Assembly (NCBI GenBank): GCA_900549545.1
Contig: URPA01000016.1
Span: 1-34,178 of the forward strand
Direction: 5' to 3'
DNA length: 34,178 nucleotides
From: an uncultured Eubacteriales bacterium
GTDB taxonomy: Bacteria > Bacillota > Clostridia > Oscillospirales > Oscillospiraceae
The notes below the pieces were generated by a model, which was not told where the DNA came from, ran no database searches, and worked only from the letters and a program-made list of their open reading frames with translations. This document shows positions 23,343 to 32,086 of this stretch, in pieces (within the stretch, counting starts at the first letter, position 1; every line of letters begins with the position of its first letter). The translations under genes and the position numbers were made by a program.

Positions 23343-24213
23343 AGGCGGTTATCTTATTCGCGAGGGCTTTCGCAGCATCACGACCCACGGGTTCATGTCC
23401 TTCGCGTCGGTCACGATTATTATGGCCTGTCTTATCATTATGGGCACCATGTCCCTGCTGTCGGTTAATATCGACGCGCTGATAAAAGACCTTGAGCAGC
23501 AGAACGAGATCGTCGCCTTTGTGGACGAGACGTATGACGAGGAGCAGGCAAAGGGAATCGAGAGCCAGCTTCTGGCGATTGATAATATAAGCTCCGCTGA
23601 ATTTGTCTCCCGCGGGGACGCTATGGACAACTTCATGAGCAAGTACGATGAGAGCCTGCGCGAGGGTATTGACGAGTCGGTGTTTCGCGACCGCTATGTC
23701 ATAAAGCTCGCGGATATCGCGATCATGGCCCAGACCAAGGCCGAGATGGAGGCCATCCCCGGCGTCGCTAAGGTCAACGCTCATCTGGAATACGCAAACA
23801 CCATGGTCACCGTGCGCAATATCGTGAGCATCGTGTCGCTGGTGCTTATAGTTATTCTGGTGTTCGTTTCGGTGTTCATCATGTCCAACACCATTAAGCT
23901 TGCCACCTTTGGCCGGCGTGAGGAGATCGCCATCATGAAGATGGTCGGCGCGAACAACGGCTTTATCCGCCTGCCCTTCGTGGTTGAGGGTCTGGCGCTG
24001 GGCCTGCTCGGCGGCGGGCTCGCCTTCGCGGCGGAATGGGGCATCTATGAGCTTCTTACCGGCAAGCTCCTCGCATCTCTGGCGGGCAGCTTTATTGAGG
24101 TCGTGCCCTTCAGCTCCGTTGCGCTGGAAGTGCTCATCGTCTTCCTCGGTACCGGCGTGCTGGTCGGCGCCTTCGGCGGCGTGAACGCGATAAGAAATTA
24201 CCTTAAGGTCTGA
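23329..24213 (+). CDS. ftsX: cell division permease-like protein FtsX
   Basis: About 294 residues. It has an N-terminal membrane helix (about 20-45), an extracytoplasmic domain (about 50-165) that in Gram-positives binds the PcsB/CwlO-type hydrolase, and three C-terminal helices (about 170-290) with the MKMVGANNGFIRLPFVVEG loop typical of FtsX. I chose ATG 23329 (MRLSRGGYLIREGF), overlapping ftsE by 14 bases; ATG 23314 in the same frame is a less likely alternative. The hydrolases it probably controls follow directly. Confidence 0.94.
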   Translation: MRLSRGGYLIREGFRSITTHGFMSFASVTIIMACLIIMGTMSLLSVNIDALIKDLEQQNEIVAFVDETYDEEQAKGIESQLLAIDNISSAEFVSRGDAMDNFMSKYDESLREGIDESVFRDRYVIKLADIAIMAQTKAEMEAIPGVAKVNAHLEYANTMVTVRNIVSIVSLVLIVILVFVSVFIMSNTIKLATFGRREEIAIMKMVGANNGFIRLPFVVEGLALGLLGGGLAFAAEWGIYELLTGKLLASLAGSFIEVVPFSSVALEVLIVFLGTGVLVGAFGGVNAIRNYLKV

Positions 24214-24244
24214 CAGACCCCGCATTATTTGGAGAATTTTACTT

Positions 24245-25546
24245 ATGAAAAGAAAACGCATGACAGCCATAATCGCGCTGGTTTTGGCTGTCCTGATGGT
24301 CGTCACGCTTATGGCCAGTCTCATCCCCATGTCGGCCTCGGCCATAAATCAGAGCGATATTGACGATCTGCAAAATCAAAAAAACGAAATATCCGGCCGC
24401 GTGCAGGACGCGAAGGCCCGCGTTGAGGCGCTCAAGGCGGAGCAGGCCAATGTCCTTGAGCAGAAGGCTGCTCTTGATGTGCAGAGCCAGGCCGCGCAGG
24501 AGCAGCTTGAGCTTGTGGCGCAGGAGATAGCCATGTACGACGGGATGATCGAGCAGAAGGCTCAGGAGCTGGAGGAGGCCAGAACCCGCGAGGAAAACCA
24601 GCGCCTGCGCTACCGCGCCCGCGTCCGCGCCATGGAGGAGAACGGGGGATACAATATCCTCGCCCTTCTTGCCGGGGCGGACAGCTTCGGCGAGCTTCTG
24701 ACCGCCATTGACGATATGGGCGAAATCATGGAGAGCGACAAACGCCTTGAAAAGGAGTATGCCGACGCCCGCGAGGAGACCGAAGAGGTCAAGGCCGAGT
24801 ATGAGCAGGTGCGCGAGGAGTACGGCGAAAAGCAGGATGCTCTGCGCATTGAGCAGGCCCAGATTGAACAAGACATAAAAGAAGCTCAGGCGCGGCTTGA
24901 GGAGCTGGACGAGGATATCCAGTGGGCCATTCAGGTCTATGAGGCCGCCGAGGCCGAGGAAGCCGCGGCTGCCGCAAGCGTCCTCGCGATGATACAGCAG
25001 TATAACGAGCAGAAGCGCCAGGAGGCGGCCAATAACCCCTCCGGCGGCGGTAATGGCGGCGGTGACAACGGCGGTGGTAATGGCGGCAACGGCGGCGGGC
25101 TCAATCCCGGCGGCGCGACCGGGACTGGCTCCTTCATCTGGCCCGTACCGTGCAGCACGAGAGTTACCAGCCGCTTCGGAAAACGTATCGACCCCTTTAC
25201 CGGCAAGGCAGGAACCTTCCACAGCGGCATTGATATCGACGGCTTCGGCAACGCCGGCAACAACATCGTCGCAGCCGACAGCGGTACGGTATTGGAGGCC
25301 ACCTCCAACAACGGATACGGTATATATGTGCTTATTGACCACGGCAACTATACTCAGACCCTCTATGCGCACATGTCAGGTTCGGCCGTGAGTACGGGCG
25401 ATTGGGTCGAGCAGGGACAGGTCATCGGCTATCTGGGTGAAACCGGCCGCGCCACCGGCGTCCATTGCCACTTTGAGGTAATAATCAATGGCGCATACAA
25501 TGACCCCGCGGCCTACTTCTCCGGCCTTACATATTGGAACTGCTGA
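24245..25546 (+). CDS. secreted M23 peptidoglycan hydrolase with coiled coil
   Basis: A 433-residue EnvC/CwlO-like protein: signal peptide (1-33, ending SASA), a long coiled coil (about 35-240) rich in Glu, Gln and Ala, a Gly/Asn linker (about 260-295), then an M23 (LytM) domain (about 300-430). The zinc and catalytic residues are kept: HSGIDID, LYAHMS and HCHFE. It is expected to cleave peptide cross-links when its coiled coil is engaged by FtsX. ATG 24245 has GGAG ten bases upstream, and it is 31 bases after ftsX. Control by FtsEX is inferred from order and architecture. Confidence 0.93.
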   Translation: MKRKRMTAIIALVLAVLMVVTLMASLIPMSASAINQSDIDDLQNQKNEISGRVQDAKARVEALKAEQANVLEQKAALDVQSQAAQEQLELVAQEIAMYDGMIEQKAQELEEARTREENQRLRYRARVRAMEENGGYNILALLAGADSFGELLTAIDDMGEIMESDKRLEKEYADAREETEEVKAEYEQVREEYGEKQDALRIEQAQIEQDIKEAQARLEELDEDIQWAIQVYEAAEAEEAAAAASVLAMIQQYNEQKRQEAANNPSGGGNGGGDNGGGNGGNGGGLNPGGATGTGSFIWPVPCSTRVTSRFGKRIDPFTGKAGTFHSGIDIDGFGNAGNNIVAADSGTVLEATSNNGYGIYVLIDHGNYTQTLYAHMSGSAVSTGDWVEQGQVIGYLGETGRATGVHCHFEVIINGAYNDPAAYFSGLTYWNC

Positions 25547-25564
25547 GTATAGAAAAAGCTTAGA

Positions 25565-25727
25565 AGGTAAGCAATGAACAAATCGCCAAGAGCAGATTGA
25601 GAGAGAATTTGTGTTCTGGCGATGGCAGTTTTTTGCCGCCATACTTTGTGTATTGCAAGAAAAACTGACGAAGTCGGGGCGCAAATTGTCCGCAAGATGC
25701 CGCAGGCGGTTTGTCCAGCGCTTACCT
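25565..25727. repeat. structured insertion-like spacer between the M23 genes
   Basis: AGGTAAGC (25565-25572) and GCTTACCT (25720-25727) form terminal inverted repeats around about 150 bases rich in internal palindromes (CGCCA/TGGCG, ATGGC/GCCAT). The space between the two M23 genes is 201 bases while other gaps in this run are 15-76 bases, so a MITE-like insertion is plausible. Confidence 0.4.
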
Positions 25728-25747
25728 AAAACAAAAAAGGATAAGAT

Positions 25748-26986
25748 ATGAAAACAAAGAGAACCAAAACCCTCCTGTCAATGGTGCTTTCCTTTGCGCT
25801 GCTGCTGTCTGTGGCGCCGGTTTCGTCCCACGCTGTGACGCAGGACGAGATCGACGCGCTCAAATCCCAGCGCGACGAGATAACCGCCCAGCGGCAGGAA
25901 AAGCAGGCGGTGGTTGACCAGCTCGAGGGAGAGCATGCAACTGTTCTGGAGCGTAAGCTCGCTATGGACGAGCGCAATATGTTCACCATCCAGCAGATTC
26001 AGCTCAATGCTCAGGAAATCGCCCTTTATGATGAGATGATTGCCGACAAGCTGAAGGAAGTGGAACAGGCCCGCGAGCTTGAGCAGCAGCAGCTTGAGAG
26101 ATACCGCGAGCGCGTGCGCGCCATGGAGGAAAACGGGAACTACGGCTTCCTCGCCATGGTGCTCAACACCACAAGCCTCGGTGAGCTGCTCACCGCGATG
26201 GACGATATCGGCGAAATTATGGAGAGCGACCGCGAGCTTGAGGACGAGTACATAGCCGCAAGAGAGAACACCGAGCAGGTGAAGGCGGAGTACGAGGCCA
26301 CAAAGAGCGAGCTTGAGGCCAAGCAGGCGGAGCTTCGCGCCGAGCAGGAGGCCCTTGAAAAGGACATCGAGGAGGCCACAAATCTCATCCTCAGCCTTGA
26401 AGAGGACATTGCCAACCGCAGGGCGGAGTATGACGCGATTTTAGCCGCCGAGGATCAGGCCAACGCTGAAATAGCGGAGCTTGTTGCTGAGCTTGAGCGT
26501 CAGCGCGCCGAGGAAGAAGCGGCCCGGAATCCGGGCGGTGGCGGCGGCGGAAGTGCAGTTGGCAATGGAAACTTCATTTGGCCCTGCCCGTCCTGCACGT
26601 ATATAACCAGCCGCTTCGGGCTCAGGATACACCCCATAACCGGTGACAGGAAAAGCCACAACGGCCTTGACATCGGCGCGGGCTATGGCGCGGCCATTGT
26701 CGCCGCCGACGGCGGCACGGTTTCTTGGGCAGACGTTAAAGGCGGCTACGGCAACTGCGTCATGATAAACCACGGCAACGGTTATGTGACGCTTTACGGG
26801 CATATGTCCTCCATTGCCGTGTCCAACGGCCAGAGCGTCTCTCAGGGGGACACTATCGGCTATGTCGGCAGCACAGGCTTATCCACCGGCCCGCACCTGC
26901 ATTTTGAGATACACAGCGGCGGCGGGCTCATCGACCCGGAGCAGTTCTTCTCCGGACTCACATTCTCGCCTGACTGCGGCGAATAA
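25748..26986 (+). CDS. secreted M23 peptidoglycan hydrolase with coiled coil (paralogue)
   Basis: A 412-residue tandem paralogue of the gene at 24245: signal peptide (1-about 29, ending SSHA), coiled coil (about 32-265), a shorter Gly linker (about 273-283) and an M23 domain (about 285-412). The active-site residues HNGLDI, LYGHMS and HLHFE are intact. Identity is high in the coiled-coil segment around RVRAMEENG and in the catalytic domain, low in the linker and signal peptide. The two may be alternative FtsX partners used at septum and side wall; inferred. Confidence 0.93.
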   Translation: MKTKRTKTLLSMVLSFALLLSVAPVSSHAVTQDEIDALKSQRDEITAQRQEKQAVVDQLEGEHATVLERKLAMDERNMFTIQQIQLNAQEIALYDEMIADKLKEVEQARELEQQQLERYRERVRAMEENGNYGFLAMVLNTTSLGELLTAMDDIGEIMESDRELEDEYIAARENTEQVKAEYEATKSELEAKQAELRAEQEALEKDIEEATNLILSLEEDIANRRAEYDAILAAEDQANAEIAELVAELERQRAEEEAARNPGGGGGGSAVGNGNFIWPCPSCTYITSRFGLRIHPITGDRKSHNGLDIGAGYGAAIVAADGGTVSWADVKGGYGNCVMINHGNGYVTLYGHMSSIAVSNGQSVSQGDTIGYVGSTGLSTGPHLHFEIHSGGGLIDPEQFFSGLTFSPDCGE

Positions 26987-27063
26987 AATCCAAAAATTTC
27001 TACCGGACGGCCATACTGCGTGCCGCCCGGTAGAGCGCCATTTCCTGCTTGAGGAGGAAGAAA

Positions 27064-28323
27064 ATGAAAAATCTTGGCAAAAATATATTAGCCGCTCTGG
27101 GCAGGATATTTTCGGCCTTTTTTAACTTGAGGCTGAAGCTGAAATATGTTATTATCTTCTGCATCCTCCTTGGCGGCGGCATCTATTGGCTGACCTACTC
27201 CGATATGATGGACAAGGTCGGCGGCAAGGACGATTTTGCCGAGGCTATGCGCTATATCGAGATAAAGGACATGGTGGACGAGAAATATATCGACCCCGTG
27301 GACAGGGCAAACCTCGGCTATTACGCGGCGGCGGCCATGGTCTCCGGCCTTGGCGATAGCTGGAGCGTGTTCATGACGCCGGACGAGTACCGCGCGTATC
27401 AGCTCACCTCCTCAAACGACTATGCCGATATCGGCATGACCCTTATTAAGGACGATAATAACGGCGGGTTTCAGGTGCTGTCTGTCAGCGCCGATTCTCC
27501 CGCCGCGAAGGCAACGCCCAGCCCCCTCGCTGTCGGCATGGTCATCACCGCTGTTGACGGGGAGAGCGTTGCAAATTACAGCCTTGACGATGTGCGCACG
27601 CTTATCCGCTCCAAGCTCAGCGGAAAGTTTGTGCTGGATATCAGCAACGGCACCCAGTACCTGACTGTGGACTGCACGGACCTGAGCACAGGGAGCGTTG
27701 TCAGCCGCATGGAGAAAACGGGCGCGGGCTATGTGCAGATAAAGAACTTCGAGGCAGGCAGCGGCCAGCTCGCTATGGACGCTATTGAGTCGCTTCTGGC
27801 TCAGGGGGCGACCGCGCTGGTCATCGACCTGCGCAATAACGCCGGCGGCCTCACCGCTGAGATCGCGTCTTTGCTGGACTATTTGCTGCCCAAGGGCCGC
27901 ATCTTCTCCGAGGCGGATAAAAACGGCGACCAGACCGTCACCGAGTCTGACGGAATGTGCATCCAGCTTCCCATGTGCGTGCTTGTAAACAGCCAGACCT
28001 TCCGCGAGGCGGAGCTTTGCGCCGCTGTGCTTCAGGAGTTTGGCTGGGCCAGCATACTTGGTGAGCCGACCACCGGCAACACCAGAACACAGGAGGTTAT
28101 TCCCCTCGAGGACGGCAGCGCCCTGCGCCTTTCCACGCGCAGCTATCTCACCGCAAACGGCGTGGATATTGCCAAAAAGGGCGGCGTTGTGCCGGATATG
28201 ATAGTCTATAACAGCGACGAATCCGCGACAGGCACCACCGAGGGTACCACCGGCGGCGCGGACGGAACCGCCAGCACCTCAGGCGATGAGCAGCTTATGA
28301 CCGCGCTGAAGATGCTCAGCTGA
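27064..28323 (+). CDS. S41-family (CtpA-like) protein lacking the catalytic dyad
   Basis: About 419 residues with an N-terminal membrane helix (about 20-42), a PDZ-like domain (about 110-200) and the S41 core with VIDLRNNAGGL. In active CtpA/Prc the motif SASASE carries the serine, and FGK about 25 residues on carries the lysine. Here the aligned segments are TFREAE and TGN: serine is Arg and lysine is Asn. The fold is kept and the frame is intact, so this looks like a pseudoprotease used as a binding or scaffold protein rather than a broken gene. GAGGAGG before ATG 27064 decides the start. It follows ftsEX and the M23 genes. Confidence 0.85.
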   Translation: MKNLGKNILAALGRIFSAFFNLRLKLKYVIIFCILLGGGIYWLTYSDMMDKVGGKDDFAEAMRYIEIKDMVDEKYIDPVDRANLGYYAAAAMVSGLGDSWSVFMTPDEYRAYQLTSSNDYADIGMTLIKDDNNGGFQVLSVSADSPAAKATPSPLAVGMVITAVDGESVANYSLDDVRTLIRSKLSGKFVLDISNGTQYLTVDCTDLSTGSVVSRMEKTGAGYVQIKNFEAGSGQLAMDAIESLLAQGATALVIDLRNNAGGLTAEIASLLDYLLPKGRIFSEADKNGDQTVTESDGMCIQLPMCVLVNSQTFREAELCAAVLQEFGWASILGEPTTGNTRTQEVIPLEDGSALRLSTRSYLTANGVDIAKKGGVVPDMIVYNSDESATGTTEGTTGGADGTASTSGDEQLMTALKMLS

Positions 28324-28340
28324 AATTGTTGACAACACCT

Positions 28341-28357
28341 GCGCCGCGCGGCGGCGC
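28341..28357. other. GC-only hairpin before greA
   Basis: GCGCCGC-GCG-GCGGCGC lies 18-49 bases before greA. It lacks a U-tract, so it may be an attenuator, an RNA-stability element or a weak terminator between the envelope genes and greA. Confidence 0.4.
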
Positions 28358-28389
28358 GATGATAAAATAAATTTAAGGAGAACTGCTTT

Positions 28390-28878
28390 ATGGCGAATTT
28401 GAGCAGATTTAAGATGAGTCAGGAGCGCCTTGACGCTATCAAGGAAGAGCTGAACTACCTTGAGACGGTCAGAGAAAAGGAAGTGGCGGAGCTTATCAAA
28501 GAAGCGCGCAGCTTCGGTGACCTGTCTGAAAACAGCGAGTACGACGAGGCCAAGACCGAGCAGGGCAAGCTCTATTCCAAGATTGCCGAGCTGAAGGTTC
28601 TCATTGATAACGCTGAGATAGTTGACAATATTGAGGCTGACACCCCAAAGGATGCCGTCACTCTCGGCAGCATCGTCAAAGTCCGCGATGTGGACGAGGA
28701 CTTTGAGGAGACTTATGAGATCGTCGGCTCTCAGGAGGCCAATCCCCGCATGGGCAAGATATCCGATGATTCTCCCCTCGGTCAGGGTCTGCACGGCCAC
28801 CGCGCCGGGGAGACTGTCACTGTCGACGCACCTGCGGGTCAGCTGAAGTTTGAAATAATCACTGTTGAGAATAAGTAA
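28390..28878 (+). CDS. greA: transcription elongation factor GreA
   Basis: A 162-residue GreA, which rescues backtracked RNA polymerase by stimulating transcript cleavage. The N-terminal coiled coil carries the acidic tip region (LSENSEYDEAKTEQGKL, 47-63), and the C-terminal FKBP-like domain ends with SPLGQGLHGHRAGETV. Length is standard. AAGGAG stands before ATG 28390. lysS follows after 14 bases, a common arrangement in Firmicutes. Confidence 0.96.
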   Translation: MANLSRFKMSQERLDAIKEELNYLETVREKEVAELIKEARSFGDLSENSEYDEAKTEQGKLYSKIAELKVLIDNAEIVDNIEADTPKDAVTLGSIVKVRDVDEDFEETYEIVGSQEANPRMGKISDDSPLGQGLHGHRAGETVTVDAPAGQLKFEIITVENK

Positions 28879-28892
28879 GGGGCAGGGGACAG

Positions 28893-30392
28893 ATGAGCCA
28901 GGAAAATAACAGACAGCCCGAAGAGCTGGAGCTGTCGGAGATACTTCAGGTTCGGCGCGATAAGCTCGCCGGGCTTCAGGCAGAGGGCAGAGACCCCTTC
29001 CAGATAACAAAGTTTGAAAGAAGCGCCTATTCCACCGAGATAACCGGCGATTATGAGGCCTTTGAGGGCAAGACCGTCGCCGTCGCGGGGCGCATCATGT
29101 CCAAGCGCGGCATGGGCAAGGCCATCTTCTGCCATATTAAGGACGACCGGGGCCAGATTCAGATCTATATCCGCGCAGACGCCGTGTCCGCGCAGGAGTT
29201 TGCGGACTTCCGCAAGTACGATATTGGCGATATCATCGGCATCACGGGCTATGTCTTCAAGACCAAGACTGAGGAGATAAGCGTCCACGCCGAGAACGCG
29301 GTGTTGCTCTCCAAGTCCCTGCGCCCGCTGCCGGAGAAGTTCCACGGTATGACCAATACCGAGCTTAAATACCGCCAGCGCTATGTTGACCTCATCGTCA
29401 ATGACGACAGCCGCCGCAACTTTGAGATTCGCTCGAAGTTTGTAAGCTACGTGCGCCGTTTCCTTGAAAACCGGGGCTATATCGAGGTCGAGACCCCTGT
29501 TCTCAACACCATTTCCGGCGGCGCCACCGCCCGCCCCTTCATCACCCACCACAACACGCTGGATATTGACATGTTCCTGCGCATTGCCACTGAGCTTAAC
29601 CTCAAGCGGCTTATCGTGGGCGGCATAGAGCGCGTGTATGAGATTGGCCGCATCTTCCGCAACGAGGGCATGGACACCCGCCACAACCCCGAGTTCACCA
29701 CGGTAGAGCTGTATCAGGCCTATGCGGACTTTAACGACATGATGGACCTCTTTGAGGACCTGCTCTCCGGCGCCGCTAAGGAGCTGCTCGGCACCTATGA
29801 TGTCCGCTGGCAGGAGCACGATGTCTCCCTCGCCCCCGGCTTCAAGCGCATGACCATGGCCGAGGCCGTCAAGGAGCATCTGGGTATCGACTTTATGAGC
29901 ATCGAGGGGGACGAGGCGGCAGTTGCCGCGGCCGTCGCCGCCGGTGTTGACATGAGCAAGAAGGAAAAGACCTGGGGCAACGCTCTGTATGAGTGCTTTG
30001 ACCAGAAGGTGGAAGAAAAGCTCATCCAGCCCACCTTCATCACCATGCACCCTGTGGATGTCTCCCCGCTGGCTAAGCGCAGCCCGAAGGACCCGCGCCT
30101 GACCGAGCGCTTTGAGCTTTTCATCTGCGCCAGCGAAATGGGCAACGCCTTTTCCGAGCTTAACGACCCCATTGACCAGAAGCGCCGCTTCCAGAAGCAG
30201 GTTGAGCTTCGCGCCAAGGGGGACGACGAGGCCGGCATGATGGACGATGACTTCATCAACGCGCTTGAGTACGGTATGCCCCCCACGGGCGGCCTCGGCA
30301 TAGGCATTGACCGCTGCGTCATGCTCCTCACCGGGTGCAGCAATATAAGGGACGTTATTTTGTTCCCGACAATGAAGCCCTTGGACAAGTAA
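28893..30392 (+). CDS. lysS: lysyl-tRNA synthetase, class II
   Basis: A 499-residue class II LysRS that charges tRNA-Lys. An OB-fold anticodon-binding domain covers about 55-150 (VAVAGRIMSKRGMGKAIF). The catalytic domain has motif 1 (FLENRGYIEVETPVLN), motif 2 (IGRIFRNEGMDTRHNPEFT) and motif 3 (GGLGIGIDRCVMLLTG). All three motifs are intact. GGGG stands before ATG 28893. No T-box leader is seen; expression is with greA. Confidence 0.97.
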   Translation: MSQENNRQPEELELSEILQVRRDKLAGLQAEGRDPFQITKFERSAYSTEITGDYEAFEGKTVAVAGRIMSKRGMGKAIFCHIKDDRGQIQIYIRADAVSAQEFADFRKYDIGDIIGITGYVFKTKTEEISVHAENAVLLSKSLRPLPEKFHGMTNTELKYRQRYVDLIVNDDSRRNFEIRSKFVSYVRRFLENRGYIEVETPVLNTISGGATARPFITHHNTLDIDMFLRIATELNLKRLIVGGIERVYEIGRIFRNEGMDTRHNPEFTTVELYQAYADFNDMMDLFEDLLSGAAKELLGTYDVRWQEHDVSLAPGFKRMTMAEAVKEHLGIDFMSIEGDEAAVAAAVAAGVDMSKKEKTWGNALYECFDQKVEEKLIQPTFITMHPVDVSPLAKRSPKDPRLTERFELFICASEMGNAFSELNDPIDQKRRFQKQVELRAKGDDEAGMMDDDFINALEYGMPPTGGLGIGIDRCVMLLTGCSNIRDVILFPTMKPLDK

Positions 30393-30527
30393 AAAGCCGA
30401 AAAAGCCAGTATTTACAAGGGTTTCGGGACTTTCAAAACCGAATAAATTCACCTCTTTACACCAAATTTACACCAATCGGTGCTGAAAACGGTGCAGAGA
30501 CTAAAAGATCGCATAATTTTCAAGATG

Positions 30528-30560
30528 AATGGGCAGTCCCAATCGGGATTGCCCATTTTT
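30528..30560 (+). terminator. terminator after lysS
   Basis: AATGGGCA (30528-30535) pairs with TGCCCATT (30550-30557), with an inner TCCC/GGGA extension and a U-run at 30556-30560. It lies about 140 bases after lysS and directly before the AT-rich methyltransferase. Confidence 0.8.
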
Positions 30561-30605
30561 AAAACAAACAGAAATACAAATCGGAAGTTGTGGAGGTAAT
30601 TATCA

Positions 30606-31333
30606 ATGAGAAATATTTACGATAATAGTGAATTTTTTGCCGCATATGCGGAAATGGGAAGAAGCAAAGATGGTCTGAAAGCTGCTGGAGAGTGGCATCA
30701 GTTGCAACCGTTATTCCCTAAATTACAGGGAAAAAAGTTTTGGATTTAGGATGTGGTTACGGTTGGCATTGCAAATATGCCGCACAAATGGGAGCTACTG
30801 AAATTCTTGGTATTGATAGTAGTCAAAAAATGATTGCAAAAGCAGTAGCTGATAACTCTGATGACAAAATCGAGTATAAAGTTTGCGGTGTTGAAGAATA
30901 CATTTATCCTGAAAATACTTATGACCTAGTTGTTTCTAACCTGGTACTGCACTATATCGAAAATTTAGCTAATGTTTATCAAAAGGTGTATTGCACATTA
31001 AAAGTAGGTGGGTATTTCCTATTCAATATTGAACATCCGACTTTCACCTCAGGTGTTAATGAGGATTGGATTTATGATGAAAATGGGAAACCTAAATATT
31101 GGCCAATCGACAATTACTATTACACAGGCGAAAGAGAAACTAATTTTCTTGGTCAACGAGTAATTAAACAGCACCACACATTAACGCAGATATTGAATCC
31201 ACTTATAAAATGTGGTTTTCAAATTGAGGCTATTGAGGAAGCAATGCCTCCGGCAGATATGATGGGTATGCCGGGAATGTGTAATGAAATGCGTAGACCT
31301 ATGATGTTGTTGGTTAAGGTTAAAAAGGTTTAA
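30606..31333 (+). pseudogene. class I SAM methyltransferase, frame broken at a slippery site
   Basis: The frame opens at ATG 30606 behind GGAGGT and reads 47 codons to TAG 30747-30749. The family continues in the -1 frame from 30737 with VLDLGCGYGWHC, the SAM-binding motif I, to the stop at 31333. Joined, the product is 242 residues, full length for this family of small methyltransferases. The break falls on A AAA AAG (30731-30737), so one A may be missing from a homopolymer (mutation or assembly error), or ribosomes may shift by -1. The gene is much AT-richer than its neighbours, so it is probably acquired. The substrate is unknown. Confidence 0.8.
30731..30737 (+). promoter_or_regulatory. 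candidate -1 ribosomal frameshift site
   Basis: A AAA AAG stands in the exact phase required for -1 slippage (zero-frame codons GGA AAA AAG), ten bases before the zero-frame stop. It is the heptamer used in dnaX. A weak GGCAT/ATGCC hairpin follows about 25 bases downstream. Shifting here restores the full methyltransferase. Confidence 0.4.
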
Positions 31334-31378
31334 TAAACAACTTCCAATTTGCCGGGCAAATAAGCGTGCAATGTTGAT

Positions 31379-31418
31379 AATTAAAAGGCGTGATCTTGAC
31401 TGGTCACGCCTTTTAATT
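31379..31418. terminator. bidirectional terminator
   Basis: AATTAAAAGGCGTGA (31379-31393) pairs perfectly with TCACGCCTTTTAATT (31404-31418). A and T runs within the stem serve both strands. It separates the convergent methyltransferase and nth genes. Confidence 0.85.
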
Positions 31419-31450
31419 ATATTAAAGTTTTACAAATTCGCGATTTTCCA

Positions 31451-32086
31451 TTACCCCGAGTAGCTCTTACACAGATGCCTAAGGCAGCATTTGTCGCACT
31501 GGGGGCTGCGTGCGTCGCACACGGCGCGGCCGTGCAGCACTATACAGTGGCAAAAGTCCGAGGAATGCTCCGGCGGGAGGACCTTGCGCAGCTCCATCTC
31601 GATTTTGACAGGGTCCTTGAGGTTATCCACAATGCCGAGGCGGTTTGTAATGCGTATGCAGTGCGTGTCCACGACCGTCGAGCCGGGGACCTTGAACACA
31701 TCGCCAAGGATAAGGTTCGCGGTCTTGCGCCCGACGCCGGGCAGGGCGGTCAGCTCCTCCATCGTGCGGGGCAGCTCCCCGTTGTGCTTTGCCAGAAGCA
31801 CCTGCGCGCAGGCGACAATGTCCCGCGCCTTCGCCCGATAGAAGCCGCAGGAGTGGACGTATTTCTCCACTTCCTCCACGTCCGCTTCGGCAAAGGCTTC
31901 AAGCGTCGGAAATCGCTCGAACAGCGCCGGGGTTATCTTGTTTACGCGCTCATCCGTGCACTGCGCGGCAAGGCGCACCGAAAACAGCAGCTCATAGGCC
32001 TTGTCCCAATCGAGCGTGCAGTCCGCCTGCGGATACTCCTTAAGCAGCAGGCGTACTATCTCGTTTATCTGTTCCTGAGTTCTCAT
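31451..32086 (-). CDS. nth: endonuclease III (DNA glycosylase/AP lyase)
   Basis: A 211-residue base-excision repair enzyme that removes oxidised pyrimidines. The helix-hairpin-helix LPGVGRKTANLIL has the catalytic Lys, VVDTHC has the catalytic Asp, and the C-terminal 4Fe-4S motif is C-x6-C-x2-C-x5-C. The start ATG 32086 overlaps the stop of the upstream peptidase (ATGA); the frame open to 32197 lies inside that gene and is not used. Last gene of a three-gene operon. Confidence 0.96.
   Translation of the reverse strand: MRTQEQINEIVRLLLKEYPQADCTLDWDKAYELLFSVRLAAQCTDERVNKITPALFERFPTLEAFAEADVEEVEKYVHSCGFYRAKARDIVACAQVLLAKHNGELPRTMEELTALPGVGRKTANLILGDVFKVPGSTVVDTHCIRITNRLGIVDNLKDPVKIEMELRKVLPPEHSSDFCHCIVLHGRAVCDARSPQCDKCCLRHLCKSYSG

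Noticed and set aside
23299..25372. Minus-strand open frames opposite ftsX and the first M23 gene
   Set aside because: Low-complexity antisense products; the + strand genes have clear motifs and ribosome sites.
28839..30452. Long minus-strand open frame of 537 codons
   Set aside because: It lies exactly opposite lysS, has no family-like motifs, and reflects the codon bias of that gene.
30335..30562. 75-codon frame overlapping the lysS end and its terminator
   Set aside because: It runs through the terminator stem, has no ribosome site, and shows no recognisable domain.
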